A stretch of 64,000 bases of DNA from assembly GCF_051622035.1 (NCBI RefSeq), contig NC_135365.1, positions 15,976,001-16,040,000 of the forward strand, written 5' to 3'. The position numbers were made by a program, and so were the translations under genes. The DNA comes from Arctopsyche grandis. Lineage: Eukaryota > Arthropoda > Insecta > Trichoptera > Hydropsychidae. Positions 36,406 through 47,316 of this stretch are shown piece after piece (the first letter of the stretch is position 1; each line of letters starts with the position of its first letter). A model generated the notes under the pieces. That model saw only the letters and a program-made list of their open reading frames with translations. It was not told where the DNA came from and ran no database searches.

Positions 36406-36839
36406 ATATGAATTCAATTTTTGAATGTATAATTTAAAATAATTATAGTAAAACGAAAGCATTCTGAAATCAAACGACTGCTTGTTAAAATTTTACCACG
36501 TAATGCTATATTTACATATGTACATACATACGTATATACATTCAATGTAGTTGTTTCAAAGAGACGACATTACTGTAAAACCCTCACTAACGAAGATTAC
36601 GACTTGATCAATTCTAGAAAAAAATAACTATACTGAATGCTTTCTCAATCTTGATTCAGAATAAAGCCAGTAGCACTCGTTTGATTGGGTAAGACAATTC
36701 TTCTACATACATACATATGTATGTACATGTAGATACATTGATAGATATTGAAAAAGATTTCTAGGTGGAATTCTAGCGGACATAAAGCTGTATATATTAT
36801 ATTTCAAAATATGAAACACGAACTCAAAACTAACAAAAA

Positions 36840-38117
36840 AAAATCAGATGTGACCAACCCATGATTTTATCTATGTATTTGAGGAATATAAGAAGAAAAT
36901 TCAATAATACACGTGCATACACGTTCACACATACCAGTTATGAGAGCATTTTCGATACAAATTGAACGCAAATGTAGGGAAACTTACACAACACAAAAGT
37001 TCTACTTCCGGTTGTCGGATTTTGTTCAATTTTTTTATTATTACTTGAAATCACCATAATTAATATATATATCAAATATCAATAATATAAATAATAATGT
37101 AAAAGGTCGAAATAAAATAATGAAATATTTTTTTAAAAAAAATACTACTTCCGGTTAACGAATTCGGACCAAAACCTAATCAACTCTAAGGTAGTACATA
37201 AAGAGTACAAATATAAATATTCAGCTTCATACTTTAATACCACAACATTTATGACCTTTCTAAGAGGTAAAAACCCCACTTCCGGTTTATTAAATTTAGT
37301 GGTTTTTTTATTTTCATCACATTGATACATGAATTATACTTGAATTTGCACACATGTTTAAGAAGTCGAAAAAAACAGTGGAAGAAAAATTTGAACAAGA
37401 GTAAGCCGACACTTTCGGTTGATGGATGTTCACTAAATTTTATACATAACTTGGTATTAAACTTAAGCTTCAAGATATGAAAGGTCAGTTCAATAAACCC
37501 AAAGGTTTCTGAGAGAAACATAAAAAACCTCGATTCTTCAGAGTAAAAGTGCTACTTCCGGTTCAGATAAAAGTATATAAAAAATATCAAGTTATAAAAT
37601 TTATAATATCTATTGCATGTGAAAAAATTTCAGTTCGATTCAGTTAGCGGTTTGGGAAATAATTGAATTCAAAACCTTAAAGTAAATAGAGGACACCTAT
37701 AAGGGGAGGTACCATTTCCGGTCAACTTAAAAATTTGAAAAAAATTTACGTCGTGTCCATAAAAATTTCAGTAACCGATATTAAGTTTCAGTTCGATGAG
37801 ATTAACGGTGTTCAAAATATCCCCAAAATACACAGACACACACACACACATTTTTCTAGATCATGAAACCGTGATCAGTGATCAATAGAGCCCGGAATCT
37901 GAAGGGGCTGTTTATTGTTCAATGATTTTAAATGCATTGTTAAAGGTTTGCCGAACCTTTTTTACAAAGCATTTACAACAATTGAACAATAGGCGGCACG
38001 TTTCCGGCCCCTTGAGATTCCGACCTCTAGTATCAATTCCGAGTTCGAATAAGTCAAAATCTCGAATTAGAATTTTCGCATGATCACAAAACTTCATCTA
38101 TTGTTACCTCGTACATA
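36840..38117 (+). repeat. CCGGAAGT-rich dispersed repeat, copy P2
   Basis: The most complete single-unit copy. It starts 'gtgaccaacccatgatttta' and ends 'catctattgttacctcgtac'. Exact ACTTCCGG boxes (= CCGGAAGT on the other strand) lie at about 37009, 37147, 37279 and 37554. There are related boxes ATTTCCGG (37708) and CTTTCGG (37413), spaced about 130-150 bp apart. A CACACACA stretch and 'tttttctagatcatg' are near the end. No coding frame. A 144-bp hAT-like MITE (37886-38029) sits inside. Confidence 0.75.
37886..38029. mobile_element. hAT-like foldback MITE nested in the repeat P2
   Basis: Nearly the whole 144 bp folds on itself. The left end TAGAGCCCGGAATCTGAAGG pairs with the right end TAGAGGTCGGAATCTCAAGG (read inward), and the centre has AAAGGTTTGCC..GAACCTTTT. 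The empty site is visible in copy P1 (12230-12250), where the flanks join without the insert. Flanks are gtgatcaa and gtatcaa, an 8-bp duplication with one base lost. TAGAG fits the hAT YARNG end rule. A sister copy is at 61824-61956. Confidence 0.75.
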
Positions 38118-38527
38118 TGTAGATACCTAGAGTAATAAAAGTCTAATTCTACCGACCGCTATACGCACGAACAATGTTGTATTTCTTGACCAAAATGCAA
38201 TACAAAACTGAAACGAAATGTAATTGACCATCGCGGGTCCAGTAGGGGTGGGGGAGGTGAATGCGATAGCGTGTATATTTTACGTAAGTCTCATACTCAT
38301 TGATGTATAATACACTAGATCCGCCCTCACATCTTATACTGGTCTCCCTTATGGTGCATGCACAGTTTCTCTCGGTAGGTAGGTAGGTACTGCTGCGTCG
38401 TAGGGAAAAAAAACATTTTTTTTTCCCAACTTCCCCGCTAGTTAAACCCCCCGCACCCCTCAGTTAGTGAAGACAAGATCTCCGACCAAAATCACACGTC
38501 AGGGCCCATTTTATTTTATTTTATTAT
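38118..38527. other. intergenic, no gene recognised
   Basis: Less AT-rich than its surroundings (38220-38500), with short C and T runs. No exon recognised. Confidence 0.4.
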
Positions 38528-38535
38528 ACATCAAT

Positions 38536-38798
38536 CAGAGAAGTGTTATACAATAGAAGTGCCTTTTTGAACAAATAACCTGTGTCAAACGCGTTCACAG
38601 TACTATAATTAGTAATAATAGTTGTCTCTGTCACGCTCGTAAGCGTGTCCGCGCGCGAGAAAGAGTCAGAACATCGTGTCTACGCGCCAGATTTTAATTA
38701 ACAGACCTTTTTTCACGAATGGAGTGTGGCTACAGCCACACCGCAATTGTCGACACTTTTGATGCCTTGGGGCACTTCTATTGTATAACACTTCTCTG
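38536..38798. mobile_element. complete hAT MITE with perfect 8-bp target duplication
   Basis: 263 bp bounded by perfect 28-bp inverted repeats (38536-38563 and 38771-38798, beginning CAGAGAAGTGTTATACAA). The flanks are identical 8-mers, acatcaat (38528-38535 and 38799-38806). Termini of YARNG form plus an 8-bp duplication identify a hAT non-autonomous element. The interior is CG-rich (gcgtgtccgcgcgcgag) and non-coding. Perfect ends and duplication suggest recent insertion. Confidence 0.9.
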
Positions 38799-38809
38799 AC
38801 ATCAATGCT

Positions 38810-40725
38810 CATACTAGTATGTAGTTTCATACTAACAGTACCGTGAACGTAATAAAATTCTAAATTTTCATAATTGAATTTTTTATAACACTTACAATTA
38901 AATAAAGAAGTCCGCTTCAACTTTAATGAAATTTTGCCTTTGCGCCAACCTGTGAAAAATAAAATACACGTTGAAAACAATATTTTATATTTCATCACAT
39001 ATGTATGTTATGTATACATATAATATGATAAAAAACAAAATATACAAACTGCTTTGAAGTCTCCATAGCGACAGTTCAAGCCCCTTTGCCATTGTCATCT
39101 TCTTCAAACATATATAATAAACACGCACTTACAATTACGGGCACACCGTATAAAACAATATCAATTTGAAAACGCGCTAATTATTACACATTGGAAACAA
39201 GTGAGTTTACTCTCACACGCACGAGAAAATGGCCGCAGTGTACGAAAAAAACTATTATTGAAATATTATAATACCGACACAAAAATGGTACACTTCACTC
39301 GGTAGCAAAAACGCGAATGGGAAAACTGCAGTTTCAACATATTTAATGGAATGGTGCAATAGTTTCGATGAAGTGTAATACGCGCTTCGACCATTCTATT
39401 CAAATATATCGAACGACTGAAAATTTAATAAAAAAACAAAAGAATTTCGTCAAATTGTTTTATTGGAATTTTATTTAAAATTTGAAATATATTTTTCAAT
39501 GATTTATTTACAGAGAAATGTATTATTATAACATTTTTCTGTTCGTTTGTGGTTAATTTTATTTCGCAGGATTTCATTTTTGTTTTAATAATTCAAATTA
39601 TTATTTTGGCATTCCCAATTTTTCTTTATTACCCATTAGATGAAATGAACAGGGCTTTGGAATCGGAACAGAATATGATCAATTTAACTCCGACTCCTGA
39701 CTCCAGATTTATTTTATGATTCGACTCCGATTCCGACTCCGACTCCAACTCCAACTTGAACGATTTTAATAAGATAAACTTTTCTTGCCAACGTATTAAA
39801 ATATTAGCCATAAAAATAAAAGCGATTTTTCAAAATATAAAAAATTAAAGGAATTAAAAAATTCACTAAAAATTGACATGTAACCCAATTTATTGAATTA
39901 TTTGCAAATGAAATAGGTATAAATAAGTACATTCATAGTATGTATATGTGTATGCATTTCATACATAAACAAATCAATTTAATAAAAACAAAGACGGAGG
40001 AAACATCGGTTTTGGCCAGAACACATCAAAATATGAGCAATTCAAAGATTTTATTATTTTATGTAATTTAAATTCATGATTTTTATAAATAAATTATTAA
40101 ATTTATTAGTCGATTTACATACTTCAATAAAATTAGAGACTCTATTTGGCGCATACCGTAATACTATTAATTAAATAAGTATTTGAAATATAATGAATTA
40201 AATTAAAAAATAAATGCAATGTTTTATTTGTTCGGTTTCAAACTTCTATTCCAATACTAATTTCATTCCAAAAATTTACTTTTCTACTGGGAATTTCCAG
40301 TGTTTAGTATGTACATACGTACATACGTATAATGCTGATACTTATCTAAATGTGTTGAATTGATTTATTGAGACAATTGGTTATAAATGGAATTGAATGC
40401 AATCTATGTATAGTCATTAACGCTAAGTATACATTTATAGAATATAATCAATAAGAAATATTATTTATATAAAGCTACCATGTATTTACATTTATATATA
40501 TGTACATTCGTATGTATAATGCAAAAAACTTATTAATAGAATTAGCATTAAAAATATTAATAATAAGTTTATCCGACAATCTTGAATGCATCTTAAGTTG
40601 TTTTCCAGGATTGTAACGAATCTATTAATATATATATATATATGTATACATATATGTTTCTACATACATATTTACAAAATAAATCTTCACCTAACTTACT
40701 AATTTTAATTCGATTTATTATACTT
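38810..40725. other. intergenic, no gene recognised
   Basis: AT-rich. A GACTCC-type hexamer run (39685-39760) encodes only Ser/Glu repeats in a chance frame. No gene or repeat family recognised otherwise. Confidence 0.4.
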
Positions 40726-40729
40726 CATA

Positions 40730-40818
40730 CTATTCGGTGATACTGTATAGTATGAAGTGTCTTTTCCGTGCACTGCTGTGCCGTGCTGTTAACATGCAGT
40801 GCTGGATAATATAAATAG
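40730..40818 (+). repeat. dispersed repeat R, copy 1
   Basis: 'ctgtatagtatgaa', 'gtcttttccgtgca', 'atgcagtgctggataatata' recur in the same order at 47068-47165. Short (about 90 bp), non-coding, class unknown. Confidence 0.55.
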
Positions 40819-40819
40819 A

Positions 40820-41605
40820 CCTTTGAACTTTCTAAAAAAAAACGAACGAAAAGGTCATTCGAAGAAAAGCTCGGAATACATGTTTAAAAAATTTGTACCA
40901 GAATGAGCAATTTTCTTTTATTAAAGTTTGCCTAAAAAAATGATAAATTACCTTTAATTGCTGTATGAGTACGTTTATTTTAGAATATTACTATGACTAT
41001 AATATACGAGTACAGATTTATATCTAATTTTGTATTGAAGACTTAGTTCACCTTTTTTTACAACATAATCAACGTTTTGTATTAGGCACGACCCTCTTCG
41101 TCTGATTCTACTCCTTGATCACCGATTACCGATACCCTTTCGTTAATTTCGACGAATCCTCTCGACCTTTACTTTACCTTTGATTGATTTTCCAATGCGG
41201 ACTTTAACTCGACCGCACGAACAACTTTTCCTAGTTAAACTTTTCGCCAAAATTTGCAACAACTCGTCGACTGTTTACGTGCTAGTTGAAATATCCGTTG
41301 TATTTACACGTCAAGAAACTCTCCTAAGTATGTAGTTCGAAAATATGTACGAACTTGAATATCAAATAATTATTTAATTGAAGTGTGGTGGAATATTTCA
41401 TTGCGAAAATCTGAATCTAATTTTATGGGATCGAATAATGAATACTAATTAACTGTCAATGCACGTAAAATCATATCAATTTAAGTGCAATATTGAAAAC
41501 TAATAACCATTTGGTTAGTTGTTGGTTAATGAAATGTATTTTAAATAAAACAATACTGTTGATTTTATTTTCCAACAATAATTCCAAATTTATATTTATA
41601 TAAAT
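40820..41605. other. intergenic, no gene recognised
   Basis: AT-rich. A less AT-rich stretch at 41080-41340 has no recognisable exon. Confidence 0.4.
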
Positions 41606-41611
41606 TTGCAA

Positions 41612-41835
41612 CATCCAGCAACTGCAATGTCCAGCAACATATATCAGTGGTTAGCATGTAATACCTTCTATTGTGTGGTCACGGGTTCTATCATTGGCAT
41701 AGTTGCTGGACAGCCCATAAATATATGATTCCAAGGTCGGTCGTTTCCATTGAGAGTTGGCCATTTTATCTGATTTCATTGGAAAAATTCCAATAAATTG
41801 GCAATCCTGTCCTACTTCTCGCAAAAATTAAGTTT
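41612..41835 (+). mobile_element. SINE, copy S4
   Basis: Head 'tatatcagtggttagcatg' (A box) and 'ggtcacgggttctatca' (B box), then the body 'gttgctggacagcc', 'ggtcggtcgtttccattgag', 'ttatctgatttcattgg' and 'aaattggcaatcctgtcc'. Same family as S1-S3 and S6. Confidence 0.7.
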
Positions 41836-41969
41836 ACGGAATCTCATAATTTGTTGATATTTAAAAATGCTGAAAAAAAATGACCATAGATGTCTCTATC
41901 GTAGATCGATGTTTGTATTATAACTGTAAAGGTACCCGAAAGAATTTAAAAGGGTCAAAGGAACCTGGA

Positions 41970-42072
41970 ATCACATACATATATCCAAGGTCTGGCCAGC
42001 AAACACTGGATCAGGGCTCGAACCCGTGACCCCTCAGTTGCTAGCATCAACCACTGAGCCATGATGCTTACA
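41970..42072 (-). mobile_element. SINE head, copy S5 (truncated)
   Basis: On the minus strand from 42072: 'atggctcagtggttgatgct' (excellent A box), 'ggggtcacgggttcgagccc' (excellent B box), then 'gtttgctggccagaccttgg', after which the body is missing. This is the best preserved tRNA-like head of the family. It lies 135 bp from copy S4, on the opposite strand. Confidence 0.7.
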
Positions 42073-42079
42073 TAGTAAA

Positions 42080-43370
42080 TCTGACTTTTTAAAATTATTT
42101 ATAATATGATTTTAAAATCTTTCTGAATCAAATTCAATAACTTCTCATTTCATATCCGTCATAAATTCAATTCTGAAGCTATCCGTTGTATTTCAACTGA
42201 AAATGTTTGCATTTTTCAAATATAATAGCTGCTATTTGTAATGTAAACTTCAGATACCTGCACATGAGCAGGATAGAATTGAATTCCAACTTTATAGCGG
42301 CATTTGATAATATATTATTTTTATAAAAATATTTTGATGCAACATAACGAGAAATATCAAGAACAGAATATTTACGAAATTCAATAAACTACTGGATTGA
42401 TCAAAATCGAAGTCAGTAAATTGGATACAATTGAATAATTGCCCAAAAATGAAATATTTTATATAAACGATTTCAGTCGTCCTTTTCAAAAAGGACGTCA
42501 TACTTTCGTCCTTACCAGTCGTTTCAATAATATTCAGTCGGAAAGGGACAGCGAGCCCAAAATAAGCAAAAAATACAAAAAGAAATAAACCAAAGGTCAG
42601 TAAATGTAGTTGTAATCACACTTAAACCTAATATGTATATTATATTATAATGTTTCCCATCGAAGGACACGGAAAGTATCGAAATTCGAAATAAACCGCT
42701 TTGTCGAAAAAAACATGGTCGCCGAAAGTTTTTATTACGCCCGCTCATTATTCATGCTAAATTGCCATGCGAGAGTATGTAGATATTAGAGGGAATGGAA
42801 TAAAATATTTTTTATTATTACTTATTCACGACATTACTTTGCGGCGTATCCTTCAAATTCTTTCTCTCCCCCAACCTTTCGTGTGCGCGCCCTTTGTCAT
42901 TATTTCCACGTATTCGCACCACGCGACGCCACTGTTGTAATTTTCAGGCTTTTTCAGAGACTTGTTCTCGTGTCGCTCGAACATAATGCACACACTAACA
43001 GTGTTATTAAAAAAATCAATTCAGTATGGCGACGAATAAAACGACGTATTTGTAGCCTGAAACACGCGTGTATAAACGAATAAACCTCATGGTTTATTAC
43101 ACCTATTATACATATAATATATATGTGTATCTCATTATATCAATTTGTATATACAATATTGTATGTGAATCTTAGAATGTGTCGAAACTGTTTACGTTAT
43201 CATCGTAGTTAATTATAACGTATGTACATACTGTGTGCATATTAGCCGCTAATTTGCTATTAATTAGGTATAGCACATAAAACAAAGCGATGTATTGATA
43301 TAATATTATATTACTACCACTAAATTATGTATGTTTGTATATTGTATGTGCTTAAAATAATACAAAAATA
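42080..43370. other. intergenic, no gene recognised
   Basis: AT-rich. A less AT-rich block at 42840-43080 has an open frame without a recognisable domain. Confidence 0.4.
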
Positions 43371-43375
43371 CTATA

Positions 43376-43786
43376 TCTATATTGTCTGTCACGTATGCGT
43401 TCCTATTCCATTCAACCGATTGTGATGAAATTTACTTGAATTATTGTGTGTATGCCTGCAATGGTTTCTATTAAAAAAATCACCCAAAAACGGGAACGGA
43501 AACGGGAAAACAGGAATAAGTGGCATTGCAGCGCAATAATTTCAAATGTGTTCACATCGCTACTTGCGTTGTTTTAAACAAACAATTGAATATTTTCAAA
43601 TGTGTTCACCACCTATGTTTTTCCAAAAAATTATCATTACTGTAATTTAATTTGATTATTAAGTATTAATTTGAAACTGAAACAATTACTTATCGAAACA
43701 CATCGAGAAAAGGGAACGGGGATGGAAACGGGAACGGGAATTGCATGCGTTATTGTGGCATTGCAACGCATGCCAGGTTCAGTTAG
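43376..43786 (+). mobile_element. mini-Helitron (non-autonomous)
   Basis: Begins TCTATATTGTCTGTC right after an A (43375). It ends with a hairpin-capable GGCATTGCAACGCATGCC (43758-43775), 7 bases, then CAGTTAG followed by T (43787). A TC start, a 3' hairpin and a CTRR-like end (here TTAG; the related copy at 19981 has CTAG) between A and T of the host are Helitron hallmarks. GGGAACGGGA-type runs lie inside. No Rep/helicase gene. Confidence 0.5.
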
Positions 43787-43884
43787 TATTAAATATATTT
43801 ACAATATTTTGGTTTTGAATTTATTTGTGGGTCCTATTTTTGTCGTTTACTGAATGCTGAGCATTGAAATTGTAACGTAGAAAT

Positions 43885-44130
43885 CAAATGATTGGTGCTC
43901 TTCGACCACTTGTTTACTAGCGCTGATCACCTAATATCGCGTTCGCGCCAAAAAGGACTCGCCGAATGAATAAACCGTATACAACAACCAATAACGTCTT
44001 GCCACTCATCGACCAATGATCTCTCTGTGCTAAGAGTACACGCTGTGTATAAATATTCGGTGGAACTGTTCGGCGCTTCATTCGGAGCCGGCTCATCAAT
44101 GGAACAACAATAAACTACCTCTATCACTAC
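43885..44130 (+). promoter_or_regulatory. isolated promoter/poly(A)-like block, possible solo LTR
   Basis: Less AT-rich than its surroundings. TATAAATA at 44047-44054 is followed about 60 bp later by AATAAA (44109-44114). A TATA box and a poly(A) signal that close together, with no gene attached, are what an LTR looks like. I could not identify matching LTR ends or a target duplication. Confidence 0.25.
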
Positions 44131-44189
44131 TTGCTGAATCTTTCACTTCGATCTCAGAAAGCCCTCTTGACGTTCACGCTGCAATATCA

Positions 44190-45010
44190 TCTGTAATCCA
44201 GTGCATGATCTGCCTCCACTTCTCTCGGTCCTGTCCTACTTTAAAAGCAGCATTTAGGGACGATCCTGTCAGTTCTTTACTTTGGTATGATCATTTTATG
44301 GGAGACCATCCTATTGCTCGCCTTCCCTCTAGTGCTTCGGTGACTAACAGCTTCTCTAGACTTAGTTCGTTCTTCCTAGCAATATAGTCAAAGTAGGAGA
44401 GAACCTTTTTCCCATGTACACATGTACATACATATGTACATGTTGTAGAGAGTCTTTTTAAAACTGCCAGAACTGTGAGGATGGGAATGTTCGTGCTTCA
44501 TTCCGTATCCAACACCGCATTTAGCTTTTCCTTTTCTCTCTTTTTGTCCATTTTCCTTTCTATCTTTTTGAGCGTCCATGTCTTGACTGTTTTCATTGCA
44601 TTGGGGATCACCCAGAGATCGCACTCATTTTTCGCACGTTTTTATCATTATAGAATTGTTGTTTCATATCTTTGTTAGACTGATCAACACCGTTTTCGCC
44701 ATTCCGATTATTTGGTGTATTTCTATTTGGCATCATCCTTCTCTTGAGATCAAGGCACCTAGAATAAAATAAAATCGTCCTCATAGTATATTAATGCATT
44801 GAAATTTATAAGACACTTAAATCTGTAAACGAAAAGGATTTTGGTTTTATTTTTATTTATCTCTAGACCCAGATGTTTACTTTCTATGTCTATTCTACGA
44901 ATTATCTAATTCCGCCATTTCATCTTCTTTTCCGTATCAACAGCAAATCTACATAAATTATATTTGAAATCATTCTGCCACCTAATTGTTACGCCAGTCC
45001 ATATTAGTGA
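44190..45010 (-). pseudogene. degenerate LINE (endonuclease/reverse transcriptase) remnant
   Basis: On the minus strand, upstream part (about 44870-45000): GGRMISN..(Y)VD..LLI..EKKMKWRN and IESKHLGLEINKNKTK, the region around the YADD box and the LGL-N--KT block of reverse transcriptase. Downstream (44190-44400): SYFDYIARKNELSLEKLLV, EALEGRRAIGWSPIK, a TGA, then SLNAAFKVGQDREKWRQIMH, the RTE-like C-terminus (R-RG-SP-RW .. DR--WR). The YADD motif is damaged, and stops and frameshifts abound. It is different from the RTE copies at 19-20 kb. Confidence 0.65.
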
Positions 45011-45014
45011 TTAT

Positions 45015-46405
45015 ATCTCATTTTTAATATCGCTATAAATCCGAGATTATACTTCGCATATATATAATATTCATATCATAGAATAGGGCAAGAATGACGC
45101 TTTGTAACTATAAAAAATTGACTTGGTAACTTGCAATAAATCCGCAGAATTACTTCAAAGTTGAGCGAAAATATATGGAATTCAATAAATGACAATTGAG
45201 AATTAAAAATATTTTTTCAAAGTGTACAATACTGTTTTTCAATGATCTTACAAATTGTACAATACAACGTGACGACTATGAAATAACGAATATTTCAAAA
45301 ATAGCAACTCTCAATTTTTTACAAAAAATCCTTTGTTTTCTTTTTGTATTCTATTATTATTTCGTATAATATGAGCCAATAGATTGACTGCGGTTTACCT
45401 CACATCCGCAATGACTCCTATTTACTACATACATACATACATACATATGTATTTGAAATTGATAATTTAGGTTTGTGTTTCCTAAGGAAATCCAACATAT
45501 TACCGCATTTAATTATATGAATAATTATTTAATCATATGAATCAAATTATTCTGGAAAAAAGCAGACAGGTGTGCGGTGATTGAGATCTGTTTGATGTAT
45601 TTTTTAACATCATACATATATTTTTTTGCAAGCAGGAAGAATATATTTAATGTGGGAATTAATCAGTCGAATTTCCCAAGAGTGAGACTGTAAGCTGTGC
45701 GAAATATTTGCGAATGAATCGGCATGCGGTCGAAATCGCACCGTTTTGCTTGGCACGCGGCTCCAATTAACCCACTGCGGGGGGGAGGCTTTCGTGACGA
45801 CTTTGTGAAAATGTTTTGGAAAAATAAAACAAAACCGGAAAACGGCAGGCAGTTAAGTGGGCACTCGGTCACGGAAACCCCACGACGAGACACACCCGCG
45901 CGGCGCCTTTTTACCGCCGGCAAATATTTGCCAAAAACGATTTTTACCGGTCCAAATATTTTCGTACAGCTAGAATACATACTTAGCATTTTTTGTTGAC
46001 ACATGAGAAATACATCAAGCGTAGCTTAAATAAAGCTCGCTCTATCTGAGATTTCTCAAAGAAATCGCCCTTACTTGGATCACGCACGAAACATACCACC
46101 CCTTGAGGAGTGTTTATATGCGTCCGGGTTGTGCTATCGAAATTATAATTAAATGAAAATAAACTAGGAAACGAATTGTCTAATATTGATGATATATCTT
46201 ATTAGTCTTAGTCTTACGTGCTACGTGGCGTGACAAGGTGTGACGTGACGCGATACGACCGACTTTCATCGATCAAATCATCGTACGAACACAATGCGAC
46301 GTGGTTCATATACATACATATTTATACTTCTGTAAGCATCTAATACTTGTTATGTAGTCTCTCATAGTCGAAGAGACAGACTCCAAAGCCTTCATATGTA
46401 AATAG
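45015..46405. other. intergenic upstream of the muscarinic receptor, no gene recognised
   Basis: A CG-richer block (45660-46060) is open on both strands for about 90-113 codons but shows no domain. As it lies 1.3-1.6 kb upstream of the first recognised receptor exon, it could belong to a 5' exon or promoter, but I see no splice-supported link. Confidence 0.35.
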
Positions 46406-46409
46406 CACT

Positions 46410-47165
46410 GACTGAATTACCCGGTGATGCTCGGGCGAATGAAAGTCGGAGAAAATGATTTTTTTTGTAACTTTTGTAAAAGGACTTTTCGACCTTAGGC
46501 TTTAATCCCTTAAATTTATTAGAATACGGTGGAATAATATACCAAATTCAGTTGCTATAAATTGATAACTGTAGAAATAGTGTTTATAAAGGTTATTTTA
46601 TACCAGTACAGTTCAAACGGGAAACTAATATACAGCATTACGAAATACAGCATTAGTATACAGCAGTACGAAAAATAATCTTTAGTACATTCTACCTATG
46701 TATGTATGTATATATGGACACATTCGGTAACGAGTATGATGTAACGAAACAGCAACCGTCACAATCTATTCATACCATACAGCAGTACATATCAACGAAT
46801 TGTACTAAGCAGAGCTGATTTTCTTTGGCCATTTTGAAATTATTTAGGCATGATGTAACGGAATAGTGGCGAGTGCACCCGTATTAACAAAAATGTAGCC
46901 ATTTGAGTTTGAATATTTTTGGAAACGTCATATTGTGACAGTATTGACTCGAAAATACGATGCAAACAATATTGCGCTGTATCGCCGCGCTCTGTAATGT
47001 ATATGTATATGTAGGCCGACTTTGCTTTGCACTCATCCAAAACAAGTATGAACGTGCTGAAAACGGACGGTGCTGTATAGTATGAATAAAAGTTGTCTTT
47101 TCCGTGCAGTATTATGCCGAGCTGTTGACGTGCAGTACTAGATAATATAAATGTACCTTATATGC
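46410..47165 (+). repeat. dispersed-repeat region (ACCCGG..GCTCGGG phrase and repeat R copy 2)
   Basis: 'attacccggtgatgctcggg' at about 46418-46437 resembles the head of repeat Q. 'agcattacgaaatacagcat' and 'cagcagtacgaa' repeat locally (46630-46672). 47068-47165 repeats 40730-40818. It is probably old non-coding transposon DNA just before the first receptor exon. Confidence 0.4.
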
Positions 47166-47316
47166 TTGCATAAATTTCATAGTAATCAACTCAATTTTCG
47201 AGTCATCTCTTGACTGAGGATCAAGACGGTGAAAATACTGTTTTCACAATTGTTTCTAGATTCATTATTTTAGTAGCATAATCTGATTTATATACTATTT
47301 TTTCATTGTATTTCAG

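Noticed and set aside
39629-39811. Ser/Glu-repeat peptide on the minus strand
   Set aside because: Comes from a GACTCC-type hexamer run. No start context or conservation sign.
45663-46004. Frames of 91 and 113 codons on opposite strands upstream of the receptor
   Set aside because: Both strands are open because of base composition. Neither shows a domain or a splice link to the receptor exon.
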